A stretch of 64,000 nucleotides of DNA from Ectocarpus siliculosus. Its lineage: Eukaryota; Sar; Phaeophyceae; Ectocarpales; Ectocarpaceae. The position numbers and the translations under genes are program-made. Each line of letters starts with the position of its first letter. The stretch's first letter is position 1. Below are positions 46,316 through 60,800 of this stretch, in pieces. The notes under the pieces are model-generated. The model searched no databases and was not told the DNA's origin. It saw nothing but the letters and a program-made list of their open reading frames with translations. The DNA lies in assembly GCA_000310025.1 (NCBI GenBank), contig FN649751.1, positions 1,694,779 through 1,758,778 on the forward strand, in the 5' to 3' direction.

Positions 46316-48875
46316 AAAAGGACGGCACGTCAGTGTGTTGGCGACAAGCACGCGGGGCTAGCACGGGTTTTGATTGCCTTCGACACGCTTGCTTGTTGTG
46401 TGGTGGTCTGCAAAAGGAGTGTCGTTTGACCTCTTGACCGAGTAGGCAGCGTGGCGCGGTTGGTTAACTTAGGAGAGCCCGCGGAGTGGGCCGGAGATGA
46501 TGCTCTGCTGTTGCAGAGGTTGGGAATTGGTCACCTAGCAGAACGCGCCCTTCCCGAGGTCATTTATTCACGCTTGCTTCACGAACAACAATTTCTACGA
46601 CCGCTCTGCATGTTTGGCAAAGAAGAGGACTACGTTGCGAAGACCTCGGCGAAGACTTCCGTCGCTGACAGGCACCTCCCGCCCGGCGCACGACTTCAAG
46701 GCGATCGCCTACGGCTGCGTCGTGCCGTAGATTACGGTCGCGGCTAATTGAAGGGAAAAGTTAGTTGCATACCGTAACGACACACGATAGTACACGCCCC
46801 CGTGACAATATTTATACGCGTAAGTATTATTAGTTTCATCACCCGGGATATTTTATCTGTTGGTTGTGCGCTATCGTCTGTCATGGTGTTACTTCGTCTG
46901 AAAGTACGCTATTTTTGGACTCGTCTCGAGCCGAAAACAAAGCTTCCAAAGTTCCACTCCAGGTGTCACATTCTCTTGTGCGGGTGTGATATCTTACGTC
47001 ATGTTTACGGTGTTGCAGTCGTGCTATCGTTTCTCGCCCTAGAGAAAATGTTGGACACCATATATATGCATAGCAATAATAGATATGACCCCGTAGTCAT
47101 CTGGGGGCGTGGCCTATCGGAACCACTCGACATTGATTCGTGTATGTTCGTCAAAAAAGTAGGTGTCCAATGTGTTTGACCTCTCTCTCAACTTGTAGAA
47201 CTTCGTTTTGGGTTCACTGGCCTGTGACCGCGGACGTCGTTAGTGCTCGGGTGTAAATGTAGTCTACTGCCATGTTCGGTGTGGTTCCTCCTCCCGACAG
47301 AAAAAAAACATTTGTCGCACGCAGTTCGCTGATTGGTCAACACACCTTCGGCGGAATTTCCAACACCCCCAAAAAAACAGGGCACGACCCAAGATCCTTG
47401 GTCGACGGGCAGCGTCATCCACGGTGAAATCGAGGACGACACCTCAGGGAATGTTGGGAACATCGTGTCTTCTGGTGATGATCTTTCCGCAAAATCATCA
47501 TCTTGGATGACTACCAAAGATGGATGGAGCGATGGGTCCGCCGGCCGACCGATGATCTCCGCGTGCATGTGCTCTCTTATGGGGATCGACCGGGTCGAGT
47601 CGATGTAGACTATACACAGGCCGGGCGGAGAATTGAATGTTGTTGATGTTCCTATCTATGCTGCCTCTCGACTCCATGATTGGGGGATAACAGAATAGTA
47701 TACTGCGTGCCTTTCAACCCTGCATCAATCGTCCTCAGGGTCATTATTGAAGGGGATGGAGTGCGCTGCTACCGTTGGCCCCGCGCAGCGGTACTGCTGG
47801 GTGCTTGTCTTTACTCTGCCAACCCTCGTGTTCGTGCGGAGCGCGCGGCGACCCCAACATTTGTTTTGACCCCAACACCTCCTCCTTGTCAAGGTACACT
47901 GCACCTGCCCATGGGGGCAAAATCAAGAACGAATGGAACAGTAGTCTCCGCCATCCGAACAGCAGACAGGCGATTGTTTTGGACACAGCATAAACCTTTT
48001 GTGTGACCACCGGCTGGAGTACGCGGCACGAATGCTGAAGGCACCGATTTGAAGAGTGATGACAAAAAAAACCCGTGGTACACTGTAGTAGACTAGATCA
48101 ATAGTAGTAGTAGCACCATGGCGACAGAGGCACACTGCCAGAAGCACACTGCCAGACAGTCCTCTGGCATATTGATTTTGCAAGGCGCGCGCGGTCCAAC
48201 AATAACCAACCCAACCGTGCGCCCGTGACACGTCGCACGAGAAAAAGAAAGTGTGCCGGTTCGTTCGTTTCGTCGTTTCACCGTGACACAGCTCGAACGC
48301 CTCGGTGAACTCCCCCAAAGCAGGTATATATTAAAAATCCAAGATCTTACGATCTTACGCATAGGATTCACGCACATCTTCGGCTTTCCCGCAAGAGGAA
48401 GGCTGAAAGGTTGCTGAGTCTCTGTTCTAGGTCTACGGGCTAAGAGAATTGGCACGCAGCAGAAGGAAACCGCCCCGGAGGTGTGGCATCGGGAAAGCAA
48501 AAGCGCTGGTCTACCTTGGGAGAAGTTACCGCGCGCAGCCGACGAGGGTACGTCCTCGTTGAATCTTTCCCTCTCGGGAATTGCTGCGCGATCCGATATG
48601 GGTGTCTTGCCTGAACTTCCAGGCATCACTCTACGCTAGCTATATTAGAGGCGTCGATAGGCGAGCTATGCTACAGGCCTCGATAGCCTGAAAGGTCTGT
48701 CGGGTGTTCGCGCCTCCACCCGCGGTGCATGCCGTCCAATTATTTACGATGACAAACAAACTTGATTTTTTTATCCGACCGATCTTTTAGATTTTATCGA
48801 CACAAAAACACGGTTGTACATATAGAATTCACTCGTTTTGATTGTCCCTCTGGATCGACAGGCGTGGTGGGACCC
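46316..48875. other. Intergenic region between the helicase and the PSI-S74 gene
   Basis: Open frames at 46451-46747, 47188-47608 (both strands) and 48093-48629 (minus) have no domain or phased splice partners. The last 200 bp would hold the promoter of the next gene. No TATA box was assigned. Confidence 0.4.
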
Positions 48876-51800
48876 ATGAAAAGGCTACGCCAGGGGCCTT
48901 CGGGTCGTCCGGCTCCACTGATGGCGGCAATGTACTGGTTACTTGCCCTTGCCTGGGCTGGGCAGCTCGCCGCTGGGCAGGTCTGCGAGGATTTCTCAGT
49001 CGACACAGGAGTATACTGGTGAGTCGGCATCAGAGAGGCATACAACAATTTTAACGATGTTTTCGCTTGCAGTCCAGACAATAAACTAACCATATACACC
49101 AGGTACACACAAAAAAAAGGGTACAAATCCATATGTATTGCTGCATCCATGAGAGCTGTGTCGAAAATTGGTTGTAGCATGTCGATTGCTGCTGGTGCAC
49201 CCGAACTACCAAGACCATCCGTATGTGTGCTGGACTCGACGTTTAGGCATTCTACGGCGCATGCCGAGGTGGGAAACTATGTATCTATGGCAAGAGATGT
49301 GACAATACATTCCACCAGGTTTCGACGAGGTCAGGGTGGCAAAAAAATACAGACTGCGGTAGACTATACAGTAGTAGTCTAATCCACATCCATTCAGCCT
49401 GGTCTTGGAGCCAAGACACTACTGGAAGTTCAACCCGCTGAATCTAGCCAAACGAGTTGACAAGGTGCTACTGAATAGAGATATTTGCAATACAGTACTC
49501 GTCTGTGGTGCTCTTCTCTTCTTGTCGTAAATTATAATACCTCCATTATTTCATGTCCCCCGATCTGCAACAATAACAAAAGGACCGACGTCAGTAACTG
49601 CACGAGCTGTGTTGGCGTGGGAGGCTGCGGCTACTGCTTGTCCACCCTTCAGTGCGTCGACGGGACCTCGAGCGGACCTTCGGATGGATCGCCCTGTCCT
49701 ACCTGGATTTCCGAGCCCGACGTTTGCCCTGGTCAGACTTTGCTTCTTGTTTCATTTGTAGACGATGATTCTATTCCATCGCCCCATCTTCCCGAGGCTA
49801 CCTAGCTATAGTTATTGTCCCGTCTTCTTCTATGTCAATCTTCCCCAACCCCAGTGTATCGGTCACAAATTAGAGCTGGGGTCAGAAAGAAATAAATTTC
49901 TCCCTGCTGTGATCAGTGGCTGACGAATAACGACAAACGTGCCGCCACACAATTTGCTGCATTGGGAGTGGGAGCGATCGGCATATATTATCTACGGTTA
50001 GTCGAAAGGGTGACTCTACAATACATTGCATTCGGACGCTGTGCAATCCCACGTCCTTCGTGTTCTCAATGCTCGTGCTTTCTTTTGTTAACCTACGGTA
50101 TCATGCTTGTGGCCGTTCCATCCCATCTTGCTGCACTTTCCCATTGCGTCAACATAGACCGTATCCGTTCTTCCCAGCTAAATGATATACACGCTTCAAT
50201 CCTGTCAAAGCACACGACTTCGTCGTTTTCGTCCAGTCGAAGTCTACTTCCAGTTTCACACAGGCAAACCCGTGAGCCGCCGATCCCCCCCACGAAACAC
50301 CCAGAGAAACGAAGTACTATAGGATAACCAAGAGTTTCACATCGGAAACATGGTAGAAACGCAAAGCGACCCAGGTGTTGGCGGTGTCAGTATTGCGAGT
50401 AGAACCCGTTTATGGTCTCGAAAAGAAGTGTACCTGGTAGTACAAGATGATCGCTAAGCCAACCAATGAACGCGTGAGATATCACTCTCCTCCTTCCTTG
50501 TGCGGCGCTCGGACACGCACTTGCATCGACACACCCACACTCACAATACAGAGACCCCGAGGTGCGGCGAATACCCCGAGTGCACGACCTGCGCCGAGGA
50601 TGAAGACTGCGCGTGGTGTGCCTCCGAAGGCGCCTGCATGACTGTCTCCGAGATCTTCAGCACGGACTGCCGTGGGACTGTGTTCGACCTTCCGTGTCCG
50701 ACATCCTTCGTGGCAGGTATGAATTACCATACAGGCGGCGATTTGTTTCTCGTCTAAACTGTGCAGGGCGGCCCTATCAAGTGGGATAAATCCAAGGCGT
50801 GGTATGATATACGGTTCCTCGTCTTGAGGCGCTCCTAAAGCTCGCACCCATCGGGTTTGTTTGGCCTGTGAGGCCATCGAGAACAGAGAGTGGTCAGAAG
50901 TATAGATACTCTTTACGCGGAAAGTACAACAACACGAAAAACTAGCCCCCAGGTTTGCAGACGAACAGAACCAGAGAGAATCGTGGCATGAAGACCAGTG
51001 CTCGGTCAAGCAAACTCATAAGAAAACAAACTGAGATATCCTCGCGCTCTCACCGTCGGCCCACCACGTGTTTGCGCAGCAAAGGATGAGTTCATCACAA
51101 CATGCACCTGGTAGTGACGTAACACAAAAAACACACCACTTGCAGTCGTCAAAGAAGACCACCTTGTTAAAAATTCAACCGCGAATGGAAGGCTGTTCCC
51201 GCTGAAGCCACCCTCAACACAAACCTCGAAAGGGAAATGAACCAAAACAAGTTGCTCAACGCAGTGTGGTCATCGTGTGTGCCTTTCCTTCGATTTCTCG
51301 AGGCCTTAGAGGGAAGGACACCCACCAGCCTCCCGGTTTTCCACACCCAAAAGGTTAACCAGTGGTACCCGTGTTGTAGAAATGAGAATACACCCCGTTT
51401 TCAACGGTGTGTGCGACGACCAATTTATTCCGGGCATCAGTTTTACTCTTTTCGGGACGTTTTCTGGACGCATCAGCTCTTCGGTCACACAGGAGGAAAA
51501 AAGCACACACGAGTTTTATTCTTTCTTTGTTCTCCACCTTCCTTATGCGGTGCTTGCCTTAACTTTTATCGCGAGAAGGTTTCGGCCGCTTCCTATCCCT
51601 CGTCGACCGTGACCCGAATTCGTTACGTACACAGACGTTGATCGCCTTCATTGTTTGGACATGTTGTGCTAGAAAAGTCTCAGTTCATATTACGGCGTCG
51701 TGACTCGAACCCACGTTCAAACATCATCAACGTTTGCGAGGTTACCAACTGCAGCACGTCAGCCATTGTCGTGTGACCACGCCAACCGTGCGAACAATGA

Positions 51801-54800
51801 AGCCGTGCGAGGGTCTGTCGTGTCTGGCACCCTAGTCGACTAAAAACAGGTATATTTGGCTCACAGCAAGGACCTCTTCGAGAACTTTACGTTGCTCTCT
51901 TGATAATAATGCTAATAAAAGGGGAACGCGATTGTTTTGAAGTTCTAGTGAAGGGCTTAGTGCCGCCAGCGGGAACAGCAAAACCTGTTGGTGTGTGTTC
52001 TATGCGGAGCTAGGTCTCGAGCCAACAAACCCCAATGGAGAGCAAAGGAACAAAGGCAGAGGGATCAACTAACACTCTCGTTGCCATCGCGGGAAGACAG
52101 CATTGTACCCAATCACAGTGAACATAAAAAGCAAAACAGACTGGACTCGCCTGCTTCATTGGGGTGGGAGAATATCGTGTGAGGGTTTATTTCATTTTGT
52201 GGTCATACTCCTACAGCATCTATTTCATGTAGTGCAGCTTCCGAATGTTTAGGGCAATGGATTCTCCATTCCGAGCATATGTTGTTGGCGCTTTGCTTTC
52301 CCGCCTCTGAGTTTGTTTTTCTGTTGGTCTAAAACCTACGTTTCTTCGTGAGTGTTGGGCTTTCTCATGAGTCTTTTTTTTTTCCCCTTCTGCACTTGTA
52401 TCCTGACTTGGGGTGGGCTGCCGGCCACAGAAAATAGTTTCTTTGCCTTGATGAGTACTGTAAGGAAGAAGAGGTAGGTACGATGCTTGTGAACAACGAC
52501 GACGACGACACGCATACCAGAAAAATACAGAAAGAAAAACTACTGACAAACAAACGTCGAAGGGTACAAAAACACACTGTGAAACACAAAAAATAGACTA
52601 AATAGTCTCTAAATACCGAGAAGTCTTCATAGCGACATCACTAATCTTTTGAGGTATTCCTCTCTTCCTACCGCAACTATTAAACGAAATGCGTGTATGT
52701 TACTCGCCAAAGACAACGATTCTATAACTTGCCAATGAGGTTTGACTACTACATACCTCCCATGCCTGGAAAACAAGCATTGAGCCTCTCGGGAACAGTG
52801 AATGGCGAGTCGGATAGAGTGCGTTTCTCCCGAGTAGCTGCCGGGAGCCCAACGTCGAGTTGTCATCGGCGAAACCGACCAACGCCAACAGCCGCTCTGG
52901 GTGTGCTTGTGAGGGCGGATTTGCACGCAATAGTTGGACAAAGTTCGTCCCACCAACGGGACAACGAAAACATCGGCGAAACCAAGCTTGGCGAAACACG
53001 ACAAAAATTACTCACCAAACCGCAAAACCTTACAAAAAAAACGCTTTCGTGGCGCGAGAATCAAATTTGCTCTCGATTGTTGCCCTTTTGTACGTTCCTC
53101 TGCTACGTGTTGCCCTTATCCTAGGTTAAGAAACAGTTTTATTTCGAGTCGGTGTTCTTTGTGTTGGTGGTTTACCAGTCTTCCTCATGGGTATCATTCA
53201 ACCCTCGTTTCTTCGCGAAAGCCTCGTTGGCCAATAACCGTTTTCAGATGTTTGTCGTGGCGCCCGCCAAACTGTCGCCGGTATTCGTACACACGCCTTC
53301 TGCTTCTTAAATTGCCTGGACGGTGTGATTTGATCTAGGCTACCTTGTAGTTTTCTCTGATGTCACCATACACCTGATTTCGGTATAACGAGGTCTGAAA
53401 GTCTGATCGAAGTAACAACGCGTTTAACAATAAACACAAGGTACTCTTTCGTGGGCGTCTTTTCTTACCCCGTCATGAGCAACAAAACCGGAATAATCGC
53501 ATCAAAAACGGGAAAAAAGCAAAGGGAGAAGGTCAAAGCCTACCCAAGCTCTCACGACAACAACCTAGCCAACAATAGCGCAAATTAGTCACACGCGAGT
53601 ACGCGAGAGAAGACCAACTCACCACGTGATTCTACGTGCTATTGGACTCTCAACCCTGCACCATGGGGCCCCTATCCATCCCGACACAAAACATCAGGCC
53701 TTCATCTGCTTCATTTTCCTTGCACACTTCTGTTTCACGGTGTGCCCTGTTTGCACCAGCCAGAAAATATTTCAGCAGTCAGTCGACCTTATGCATTACT
53801 GATGAAAACATTTTTCGAGCGCGCGTTCTGCTTCGACGAATGGTAGACTTGAGTCTTCAACGTTCTCACCTGTGTCAATTTGACTTGTTGGCGTTTCATA
53901 CACTCCACAGCACGTGGTGTTATTACAACATCAGCATTTATAGCCAGGGTAAATAAACTCGCAAGCATGCATTGCGATGGTTGATGGTCGTGGCTATCAA
54001 GATTAGAGTCAAGTGGTGAAAACGCTCGCCCAATAATTGGAATTCGGGAACAGAGTCCAGCGACTGCAGTCTGACATGTTGTTCGATGGGGACATCAACC
54101 TGTACATTGGGCAGCCTTGAATTCAATTCACATCGGCGCCAAAAATGTCAAGGTCGAAAGAGAAATCGAGTCCACTTCGGCGAACTTCTAGTCGCTTACC
54201 CCACACTCCGAACTATTGTAACCGGCTGGTTGAATGTTTCATGCGTCCAGTCTATCCCAATTGTGAGGGTTTAAGGCAACGCACCCAGCAGACTGCCTTG
54301 GTAATATACAAGGGAAGGTAGCGCCAGCTGCTACAACCCCCGGCGGGTGAGAATACCGGGTTGCTTTTCCCGTTCCAAACACTGCATGCAGTGGCGATGC
54401 GCTGCTGCAGCACAACAGTGCAAAAGAGTGAGGAGGTCGTAGTTTAGTTCATCATATCGGTTGCCAAAGCGGCATGTACTTCCACGATGGAGGGCGGCAT
54501 TCAACACAAACTTAAAACTCCCGACTACATATTGTTTCCGGGCCCACAATGCGCTCTTGATGTACATCTTCAAAGCCACGGCAAGATCTGTCTTTTGTAG
54601 TCGACTTTAATTTATAGAACTTTTTTATGAACAAACACCACCCTCAATCCAGCTCCGTGTTTTGATTACTCTTCTCGAGTGTGTGTGTGATAGAGAGTCT
54701 GCAAAAAGTCTGCTCGCGTGTGGGTAGAGTAGTTGGGGAACCACCTAAAACGGCGGTGCACACCAGAGTTTGAAGGATGTGGCCAATTTTCTCGACGAGG

Positions 54801-57800
54801 TGAATCAATCGCAAGACAGGTCTAATGCCTCCGCCTTAATAGCAAGGTCCTTACGGAGAAAAGAATTGTTTTATTGGTGCGCGAGTTGCCCAGCTCGCTG
54901 GACAGGGAGAACGAATGGTACACCTTTCAAGGACAAAATACGCTGCAAATGCCTCGAGTTGCCTGTGTGTATCAATTACGCCATTAGGTTAATGCATACC
55001 ACTTGTTGTCTGACCCCGGCATATTTTGTTAGTGATCACAGCTGCACTCACCCGAGTGTGAAGAAAGAGAAAAAGCAACCCAGTCCTCGAAAATAAGTTT
55101 CCTCAACAGCGGACCGAAGAAATGACCTGGCTCATTCACTCCGGGAACGTGATACACGCCGCCGACGGCCTCCCGGTTAACATCCACAAAGGGCACCTCT
55201 GTGTTTTGGTAGAACCTGGAAATCGTTTTTTGCAACTGCATGAGCCATAGACTATGATGCTGCTCGCGACAAACAAGGTAGTTCGAAGTACAATCGGTCT
55301 TACTCGGAATAGTTTTACCGCAGCGAACACGGGCGATTTCACCATGCAAAACAAACGACTCCCAGTAGTTTGCTGAAATATTGCGGCATAGCCCTGAGAC
55401 ATGGTCCGACCACAAACTCTCCTATGTACTGAGAAATCGGGTGATGTTCGCTCTTCTCGTGCATTGGGTGCGCCCCGATTGGCTCCAAAGGACCCTTTGT
55501 ACATCAGCGTTGCCGATGAGTGACGGGCTCCTCTAACCCGTCGTACCAACTCAAAGGCCTGGGAAACACACCACAATCCTTTTTCCCACGAAAGGCAATA
55601 GTATGGTCGCGTTGCATCATTGTTACCACCGTCATCCTTCAGCTTTCTCATCCTCACATCGTTGAATACGTACTCTTTCTTGGCATTCCCATCAACAGAA
55701 AACCGGCTCGTGGGTAACCTCATCATAGAGGCCGACCCCCAGTTCGGTGGCGGCCAGCTTTCGGCGTCGGGCACGACTGAAAGTGGCGACATTTTTTCCC
55801 TATCTCTGAACGACACCACGTTTCGGGTCCAATCTGGTGGCAACGCGAGTATTCTATCCGCCAACTCGATTAACGCCAACGCCGCCGGAGGAAGCTTGTC
55901 GCTCTCTGCTGGTGACGGGGTCAACCCTATCGGGGGAAGCGGCGGGGGCGTTTCCATCACCGGTGGGGGCGCTGAGGGACTTGAGGCGTTCGGGGGGGAA
56001 GTCGGCGTTGGCGGAGGCATAGAGGTCACCGGGGGCTCTTCCGTGGAAGGCAAAGGTGGAGGCGTGAGCATCAGCGGGGGCACTAGCGAGAGCGGAGAAG
56101 GGGGAGATATCTCTCTCGCCAGCGGGTCGAGCGAGGGCATCGCTTCCGGGCAAGTGGAAGTTGGCTCAGGGGTCGGCCAGGGCACCGCTTCCAGCGGCGG
56201 CGTCTCCGTTTCGTCTGGTGAGTCTCTGTCGAACAGCACTGGGTCGCTCGTCCTTGGAACCGGTGCGGCCACGAACGGCGAGGCGGGCTTCATCAGCATC
56301 ACCGTCGGGGCCACGGGCATCGGTCAAGGTTCCGATGTCTCCGTTACGGCGGGCGAAACGACCGACACAAGCTCCGACGGGGGTAGTGTGCGCATCAACT
56401 CTGGATACGCGTTCAACGGCTCTAGCGGCGGCTTGTACCTACAGACGGCCAACAGCGGCACCGCGGGTTCTAGCGGGGACCTACTTTTGAGAACAGGTGC
56501 CGCGAGCGCCGCGGACTCAGGCTCGATCTCGCTGATCACAAACTCAGCCGTCGGCGGCAAGGGCGGACAGATCAGCCTCGCGGTTGGCAGTGGTGACAGC
56601 GGGGAGGGTGGTTCCGTGTACATCACCGCAGGCAACACCGCCGCGCCTTCGTCTGCCGGAGGAGGCGTGCTGATTACGGCTGGTGCGGGGACGGACACAA
56701 CGTCCTACGCCGGCGGCTTAGGTGGTCCCGTAACAATTACAGGTGGCGAAGCGTTCGGCCAGGGACTTTCTGACGTGGGCGGGATGGTGACTGCTACGGG
56801 TGGCTACGCTGCGGCGAGCACCGGTGGAGCCCTGCTCCTTTCCACGGGTGTCGGCAGGCTTACTTCGAGCGGTGCGGCGACATTGACCACCGCAAACGCC
56901 GGGGCCTTGGGTGTTAGCGGAATGGTGAAGCTTCTCACTGGAACGTCCTCAGCCGGGAACACAGGCGAGATCCTGATCCAATCAGGTGATGCTACGGGCG
57001 GCGGTGGAGGAGACATTCGCATGTCCGTCGGAAGTGGCGATTTGGGAGTGGGAGGGTGGGTGGTCATCGACGCAGGTACGAGCAGCCATCAGACTGGTGG
57101 AGGGGTATCGATTTCCGGTGGCTCGGGAACGACAAGCTCTAGCGGCGATATCCTGATTCGAACGATGAATGCGGGCCCAAAGGGCGTGTCTGGGTCGATC
57201 GTTCTGAGCACGGGACAGGCCACCGACGGAAGTGCCGGAGATATCGAGTTTCAGACAGGATCCTCCACGGATGGAGATGCGGGGGACATTGTCTTCAGCA
57301 TCGGCGGTGCTGACCTGGTCGGCTCCGGTGGCGATATTGAGTTTATGGCGGGAAACACGAGCGCCGTGGACGGTGTTGGCGGAGCTGTATTGCTCGGTGC
57401 GGGCGACGGGACCAACGCAGAAGGCGGTGCTGGCGGCACTGTTTCAATTTCTGGTGGCGGTGCTTCAGGAACGGAAGCCGGCGGCGGCACCGGAGACGGC
57501 GGGGCCATTGTTCTTGCCGGCGGATCCGCTATCGACGGAGCTGGCGGGGCGGTTTCTCTGGTAGGCGGTACGAGCTCAACGGGTACAGGAGGCACAATCG
57601 AGCTTCGTAGCGGCGCAAGTGACGTGTCTGCCAGCGGAGCCGTGTACGTGTCTACCACAAACGCAGTTGGTTCTGCTTCGAGCGGCTCCATCGCCATCTC
57701 CACTGGGACTTCCAGCAGCGGCGACTCTGGCACGGTGCTGCTCGGCTCTGGGGCGGCGGTAGATGGGGCCGGAGGCGCTGTTGGGGTTTTCGTCGGTGCG

Positions 57801-60800
57801 GGTGGCACTGGCGACGGTGGAGATCTTTTCCTGTACGCAGGTGACACTTCGGCTGTCGGAGCGCGAGGAGGCACCGTGTTCGTTACCGCTGGCGAGGGCT
57901 CCAGTGTCGACGAAGGAGACGGGGGTGACGGGGGCCACGTCATTGTGCAGGGTGGAAGCTCGAGAGGAACGTCAGTGCTGGACCGCGGCGGGACCGTAGA
58001 GATTGTGGGCGGCGATTCTGTGGCTGGGCGGGGCGGAGGGATCAGCGTCCAATCTGGCACAAGCGTCGACGGGTCCAGCGGTCCCATTGCTCTCGCGACA
58101 TCTCCATCAGGATCTGACGGTGCAAGCGGTGACGTTTCCGTGTCCACCGGTGAGTCCTCTGCAGCCACATCAGGATCTATCTTTGTCAACACGGGTGCAG
58201 CCACCGCTGGAGCCGGAGGGTCAATTTATTTGTCCGTCGGCGAAGGTGATTACGAGGACGGCGGAAGCGTTCAAATTTCCGCCGGCATGACAAGCGCCGT
58301 CGGCGGAGTGGGTGGGCATGTATCTATCGAAGGCGGGCAAGGATCGAGTCCCCATCAGACTGACGGTGGCGACGGCGGAGAAGTGAGCATTCTAGGTGGC
58401 GCCGCTAAAGGTCAAGCAGGTAGCGACGACGGCGGCCGTGTAACTCTGGACGGTGGCAGGTCCTTCGCCGGTAGCGGTGGTGACGTGTTGATCAAATCTG
58501 GTTTGAGCACGCTGAGATCCAGCGGATCCATCGCGGTGGACACTGGGGACGCTGGCGCACAGGGATCTAGCGGTGATGTGTCTATCCGAACTGGTACCAC
58601 GAGCTACGGCTCGAGCGGCAGCGTTTCCCTTTCGACAGGGGATGCCCAGATTGGAGGTGGAGGAAACATTGCTATCCGCGTGGGCGACGGTGACTCGGGA
58701 GCTGGCGGAGGCATCGAGCTAACGGCGGGCACCACAATCGACAAGGCTTCCGGCGGAAATGTCCTTATCGCGGGCGGGTACAGCAGTCACACCTCGAGCG
58801 GAACGATCATGCTACGCACTATGAACGCAGGGGGTGCTGGAACTAGTGGGGGGCTTCTGCTCTCCACGGGAACCTCCAGCCGCGGCGGGAGTGGGACTGT
58901 TCAACTAGTCACAGGGGCTGCCGAAGACGGGTCTGGTGGCGATATTCTCGCCGCTGTGGGATCTGGACACACCGGAGACGGAGGTGACGTCATCCTGGCA
59001 GCGGGAGAAACAAGCGCGCTGGAAGCGGCAGGTGGCGACGTTCTCATTGTTGCCGGGGAAGGAAGCAGCCGGGACCGTTACAACGGCGGCGACGGTGGAC
59101 GCGTTCAGATTTTCGGCGGGGCGGGTCAAGGAGGCGCCTTGGGAGACGACGGCGGGAACATTGAGCTCTCCGGTGGATTCTCACGCCGAGGCAAGGGCGG
59201 GGAGATTCAAATCCGGACCGGTTACGGAGAGCACAGCTCAAGTGGACCCATGCGCTTATCAACTGCGAATGCCGGCGAATCTGGAACGAGCGGTGGCATG
59301 TTTATTCACACCGGCACATCAAGTCAAGGCAACTCTGGGGCGATCCGCTTTAAAACCGGCGAAGCCGTTCACGGTCGTGGCGGCAACTTCGAGGTAAGCG
59401 TCGGGACCGGCGACTCCGGCGACGGGGGCGACATCATCCTTGTCGCCGGAGATACGCACGGGGACAGCGGTGGTGACGTTTCGATTCGCACTGGACACTC
59501 ATACGGATCGACCAGCGGAGATCTGATTCTGCAAACCGTCAACGCCGGACAGCACGGGAACAGTGGGCGAGCTGTTCTTTCTACCGGTCACAGTCCCGAC
59601 GGCGGTTCGGGTGCGCTTGTTCTTAACACAGGGGACGCTGGTGGTGGTCCTGGTGGCAACATCGAATTATTTGTGGGGACTGGTGCGGAACAAAACGGCG
59701 GGGCTGTGATGTTGCGGGCCGGAGATGCCACGGCAAAAGGAAGGCGTGGGGGTGACATTCTGATGGCGGCGGGGGACGGGCTCAGCACAGCGAAAGGGAA
59801 CAGCCACGGCAGTGGTGGAGATGGCGGGTCCGTTTTTATTGATGCAGGGCGAGCGAGTGGATTGGACGCAAAAAACGATCCGGGTGGGAACATCGAACTC
59901 ACTGCAGGTCCCGCAGCTGCCGCCACCGGTGGCTCCCTCCTCTTGCAGTCGGGTTCTGGCGAAGCGTCATCTAGCGGGCAAATCGTCATCCTCACACCCG
60001 ATTCTGGGCCAACCGGAGTGAGTGGTGACGTCGTGTTGTCCACGGGATCATCAGCCTCCGGTGACGCTGGATCTCTACTTTTGGGCACTGGCGCGGCGGT
60101 GGCGGGGGCTGGGGGAGCCGTGATAGTTGCTGCAGGACCTGGATCGGGCCCCAAAGGAGGTGCCGTGAACATCACTGCAGGCGAGTCCAGCGCTCGGCTA
60201 GGAGTCGGCGGTGCGCTGTCACTAGCAGCTGGTGCCGGCACGAATCGACATGGTGCGGGCGGCGGACGAGGAGGTAGCGTCGATGTCGAAGGCGGTGAAG
60301 CTAGCGGTGGAAAACCGACGGATACAGGAGGAACGGTGAGTTTGTTAGGAGGATCCGCCGCTAAAGGTACTGGAGGGTCTATCGTTATTGCCACCGGCGC
60401 AAGCAAAGACGCGACGAGCGGATCGGTGCGGGTTGTCACCGCAAGCGCAGGCCGCTCTGGCTCCAGTGGGTCCATTGCAGTATCCACCGGGAATTCCACG
60501 CGTGGTGAGTCAGGAGAGCTGACTCTAGCAACCGGGCGCTCGAGTGCAGGCGCGGGAGGCGGCATAGCCCTTGCCGTTGGACCTGGGACTGCAGGAAAGG
60601 GTGGCGACGTGAACATTTCTGCAGGGGCAACTGAGTCTATTTCGGGCCACACAGGAGGCGCAGTTAGGATTCAGTCTGGCCAAAGCTGGCACGGGTCCAG
60701 TGGTGGCGTGGGTGTTCATACCCCAAACGCTGGGAAGAACGGAAAAAGTGGCAACGTCCGTCTATCCACGGGAGGTTCGCTGTCTGGTCCCGCCGGGTCA

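Noticed and set aside
47188-47608. Overlapping open frames on both strands
   Set aside because: Both strands are open, with no domain and no splice support.
54770-55096. 108-codon plus-strand frame with WCASCPARW as a zinc-finger gene
   Set aside because: Suggestive cysteines only; no phased splice partners, and the zinc-ligand pattern does not fit a family I can name.
55136-60652. Long Pro-rich open frames on the minus strand at 55136-56320, 57251-58204 and 59588-60652, and similar ones to 63943
   Set aside because: They are antisense shadows of the Gly/Ser/Thr repeat exon; complementing GGN/TCN codons yields PPA/PPS strings without stops.
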